Source: Candidatus Heimdallarchaeota archaeon (GTDB taxonomy: Archaea > Asgardarchaeota > Heimdallarchaeia > JABLTI01). Taken from it: a DNA stretch of 7,474 nucleotides. The notes beneath the pieces were generated by a model. That model did no database searches and was not told the origin of the DNA. It saw only the letters and a program-made list of their open reading frames with translations. Made by a program: the position numbers and the translations under genes. The stretch is taken from the NCBI GenBank assembly GCA_030667035.1, contig DAOUWQ010000058.1, forward strand, positions 1 to 7,474, written 5' to 3'. Positions 5,691 through 7,474 of this stretch are shown one piece after another; position 1 is the stretch's first letter; each line of letters opens with the position of its first letter.

Positions 5691-5851
5691 TCACAAAAAG
5701 ATTGCCAAAATAGCTAATAAGTGTTTTGCGAGTTCTCGAATCTTAAATAAATTAATTGTGGTTAGAACAATGATTTTTGATGCCATTTTTAACCTCTATC
5801 AATTAATTCATAAAGAAGGTATATTCGTAAGAACGTCAGAGGGAAAAAAAG

Positions 5852-6106
5852 ATGTCTAGCCAAAATATCGAGGTAATGAAAGCATACATCCTAATCAATA
5901 CCGAATTAGGAATGACAAATGATGTTCTAGCAAAACTTAAGAAAATCCCAGGAATTACTTCTGTTGCTGTAATTACGGGTGAATTTGATATTATTGCTCG
6001 TGTCGAAACTGTAGATATGAATGAAATGTATAACAGAACACAAGAAGTCCATCTAATAGATGGCATTGCTGAAACTACAACGTCTATAATACAAAAGGAA
6101 TTCTAG
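5852..6106 (+). CDS. Stand-alone RAM (Lrp/AsnC ligand-binding) domain protein
   Basis: The 84-residue protein is only the C-terminal half of an Lrp/AsnC regulator: KAYILINTELG (10-20), helix VLAKLKKIPGI (25-35), strand TSVAVITGEFDIIARVE (36-52, with the TGEFD ligand-loop pattern), helix MNEMYNRTQE and closing strand AETTTSIIQK. There is no helix-turn-helix, so it should not bind DNA alone. In known families, stand-alone RAM proteins form dimers and ring-shaped oligomers, bind amino acids between subunits and can modulate partner proteins. ATG 5852 has a good Shine-Dalgarno (AGAGGG, 5838-5843, spacing 8), and the size is normal for the type. The next gene begins 38 bases downstream on the same strand and ends, as far as visible, in its own RAM domain, so the two probably work together. 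Confidence 0.85.
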   Translation: MSSQNIEVMKAYILINTELGMTNDVLAKLKKIPGITSVAVITGEFDIIARVETVDMNEMYNRTQEVHLIDGIAETTTSIIQKEF

Positions 6107-6144
6107 ATGCAAATAATAGCAATTAGTATGGATGGTATTCATTC

Positions 6145-7474
6145 TTGGCAGACAAAACAACAAGACCTATTGGTAGAATAAGCAGAAAATATACCTTCAT
6201 AATTTTAGCTGTTTTGTCAGGAGTAATAGGCGCTATTTGGATAGCCATAGATACTTTTACCGGTTCTGCTATTGTAGTCTCAAGTGATGGTACAACAAAC
6301 GAATATGTGTTTGCTATTCAAACGATGCTAATTGGTATTGTAGTAAGTTTACTATTCGCTTTAGTTTTGTGGATACCAATTAGGAAAAAGCCTTTGGAAG
6401 ATTTTTTTCAGAAACTGAAATCAAAAAATGGACAAACTACAAGTAGTGTAACTACTCAAACAACACAAAAAGTAATTCAAATAAACCAAACAATTACGCC
6501 ATCAAAAAAACGTAGATTTTCATTTTTAGGTCAATATATTGATCCACAATATCAGGGAATTAAAATACCAACAAAAAAAATGTTTCTTTGGTTAAGCCTT
6601 TCAGGTCTTTTTTCCGGCGTTAATACTTTCATTTATTTCATTCTCATAAAAGATATGGATTTGGCGGTATTTCTACCAGCAGCACAATTCGTTGTTGTTT
6701 ATCTCTTAATAGGTGATTTAGTAATAGATAAAACAATGCCTTGTGCTATAGAGATTCAATCAATAATTATGATAGTATTAGGCGTTATCCTAGCAGCAGT
6801 CGATTTTACTGCCGGAGCTTTTGAATGGCAAAGTCTCCTTTTAGTATTTCTGGTGCTAAATGTAAGTGCAGCAATCTATGTTATCTTTCAAAAGAAAGTT
6901 ATTGAAACTAAAGATGCAAAAGGTCGTACGTTAGATTCAACTAATACCCGTTTATGGACTTTATTATTTATGACATTCTTCACCTTAGTTCTCGCATTAC
7001 CTTTTATGAGACAAGCTGATTGGATAGTTTTTAGAACAACTTTCGCACCTGCACTATTACCAATCTCATTGTCAATGATTCTTGTATATGTTGCTAGAAT
7101 CCTCTATGTTCGAGCGCTTTCCATGGGTAAAATGGCTATAGTTAATTCCCTTTCATCAGTTTCAGTTATTGTAGGAATACCAATAACATTAATTGGCAGC
7201 TTCATTTGGCCCGATTATTTCCTATTACCAACAGGTGAATTTGCCTGGGTTGTCTGGTTACTCAGAGGAATTGGAGCCTTGCTAGTATTTACTGGTATAG
7301 TGGGATTATCGATGAGTGAAGTTAAGATAATTGTTCTAGCAAAAGTGAAAGGGGGAATGGAGTGGGATATCGAAAAAATCAAAAGTATTTCAGGGGTAGA
7401 AAAAGTTGCTGCTTTGACAGGAAAATATGACTTGTTAATTGTCTTGCGTTTGAGAACAATTGGTCGAGGATACC
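6145..7474 (+). CDS. DMT/EamA-like membrane protein fused to a C-terminal RAM domain (partial, 3' end outside window)
   Basis: The frame is open for 443 codons to the window end with no stop. Residues 1-390 are a multi-pass membrane region: helices near 17-36 and 56-79, then a polar Lys/Thr/Gln-rich loop (about 80-143), then roughly eight more helices between 145 and 390. The second half resembles drug/metabolite transporters (EamA type): YVRALSMGKMAIVNSLSSVS (321-340), a short helix pair, then RGIGALLVFTGIVGLS (374-389). Directly after the last helix, EVKIIVLAKVKGGMEWDIEK (392-411) and SGVEKVAALTGKYDLLIVLR (416-435) form the first part of a RAM domain, aligning with the stand-alone RAM protein just upstream (LTGKYDLL against ITGEFDII). 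The domain is cut by the window edge. TTG 6145 is the only usable start before the in-frame TAG at 6124, with GGATGG (6130-6135) as Shine-Dalgarno. Transport is inferred from fold; the substrate is unknown, with an amino acid a reasonable guess. Confidence 0.8.
   Translation, partial: MADKTTRPIGRISRKYTFIILAVLSGVIGAIWIAIDTFTGSAIVVSSDGTTNEYVFAIQTMLIGIVVSLLFALVLWIPIRKKPLEDFFQKLKSKNGQTTSSVTTQTTQKVIQINQTITPSKKRRFSFLGQYIDPQYQGIKIPTKKMFLWLSLSGLFSGVNTFIYFILIKDMDLAVFLPAAQFVVVYLLIGDLVIDKTMPCAIEIQSIIMIVLGVILAAVDFTAGAFEWQSLLLVFLVLNVSAAIYVIFQKKVIETKDAKGRTLDSTNTRLWTLLFMTFFTLVLALPFMRQADWIVFRTTFAPALLPISLSMILVYVARILYVRALSMGKMAIVNSLSSVSVIVGIPITLIGSFIWPDYFLLPTGEFAWVVWLLRGIGALLVFTGIVGLSMSEVKIIVLAKVKGGMEWDIEKIKSISGVEKVAALTGKYDLLIVLRLRTIGRGY

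Noticed and set aside
5605..5859. 84-codon plus-strand open frame spanning the cyclase-like gene start and the RAM gene start
   Set aside because: Its first third is antisense to a gene with recognisable motifs, and its end overlaps the well-supported RAM start. No family features are seen in the rest.
5836..6066. 76-codon minus-strand open frame antisense to the RAM gene
   Set aside because: It is a reverse shadow of a recognised domain with no independent support.
6107..6181. 24-codon open frame (ATG 6107) between the RAM gene and the EamA-RAM gene
   Set aside because: It is very short and overlaps the TTG-started gene in another frame. I considered it as the true N-terminus with a frameshift, but the TTG start gives a natural MADKT-type N-terminus with a ribosome site, so no shift is needed.

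Overview
The window is low-GC DNA, I estimate about one third G+C, from an archaeon. The evidence is a CDP-archaeol synthase (CarS, needed for archaeal ether lipids), an archaeal/eukaryotic-type tryptophanyl-tRNA synthetase, TATA-like boxes and purine-rich Shine-Dalgarno sites. A membrane protein ending in a longin/roadblock-like sensory domain, next to a stand-alone RAM domain, fits the Asgard archaea best. That placement is an inference from gene flavour and has not been tested by phylogeny.

Layout, left to right. (a) 1-556, minus: 5' part of a metallo-beta-lactamase-fold nuclease gene running off the left edge. It is divergent from (b) 736-1284, plus: CarS. (c) 1488-2024, plus: an unrecognised small membrane protein with a long charged tail. 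Its coding frame clearly continues upstream of the first ATG, towards 1402, across a run of six C. (d) 3187-2049, minus: two adjacent reading frames that read as one gene broken by a single-base slip in a four-base A/T run near 2778-2781. The restored protein is about 379 residues, with seven predicted membrane helices and a soluble longin/roadblock-like domain. (e) 3341-4498, plus: TrpRS, ending against a hairpin plus T-tract terminator. (f) 5660-4515, minus: a probable two-gene unit of a short GTP cyclohydrolase III/GGDEF-superfamily protein followed by a PHP-fold phosphoesterase. (g) 5852 to the right edge, plus: a stand-alone RAM (Lrp/AsnC ligand-binding) domain. Only 38 bases after it begins a long open frame with no stop before the window end. 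It encodes a DMT/EamA-like membrane protein that runs directly into a second RAM domain and is cut off at base 7474.

The most interesting part is (g). A DNA-binding-free RAM protein is coupled to a transporter-like membrane protein carrying its own RAM domain. Because RAM domains form dimers and higher oligomers and bind amino acids at the interface, this could be a ligand-gated transporter or membrane sensor. Second are (d), a 7TM-plus-longin-like receptor architecture hidden by a frameshift, and (f), a nucleotide-cyclizing-fold protein paired with a phosphoesterase.

Three genes (at 556, 5660 and 6145) appear to use TTG starts. Two probable single-base indels both lie in homopolymers (C6 near 1407-1412, A4 at 2778-2781), so assembly error must be excluded before either is treated as biology. 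No rRNA, tRNA, CRISPR array, insertion sequence or origin was seen. No gene-free stretch exceeds 300 bases.
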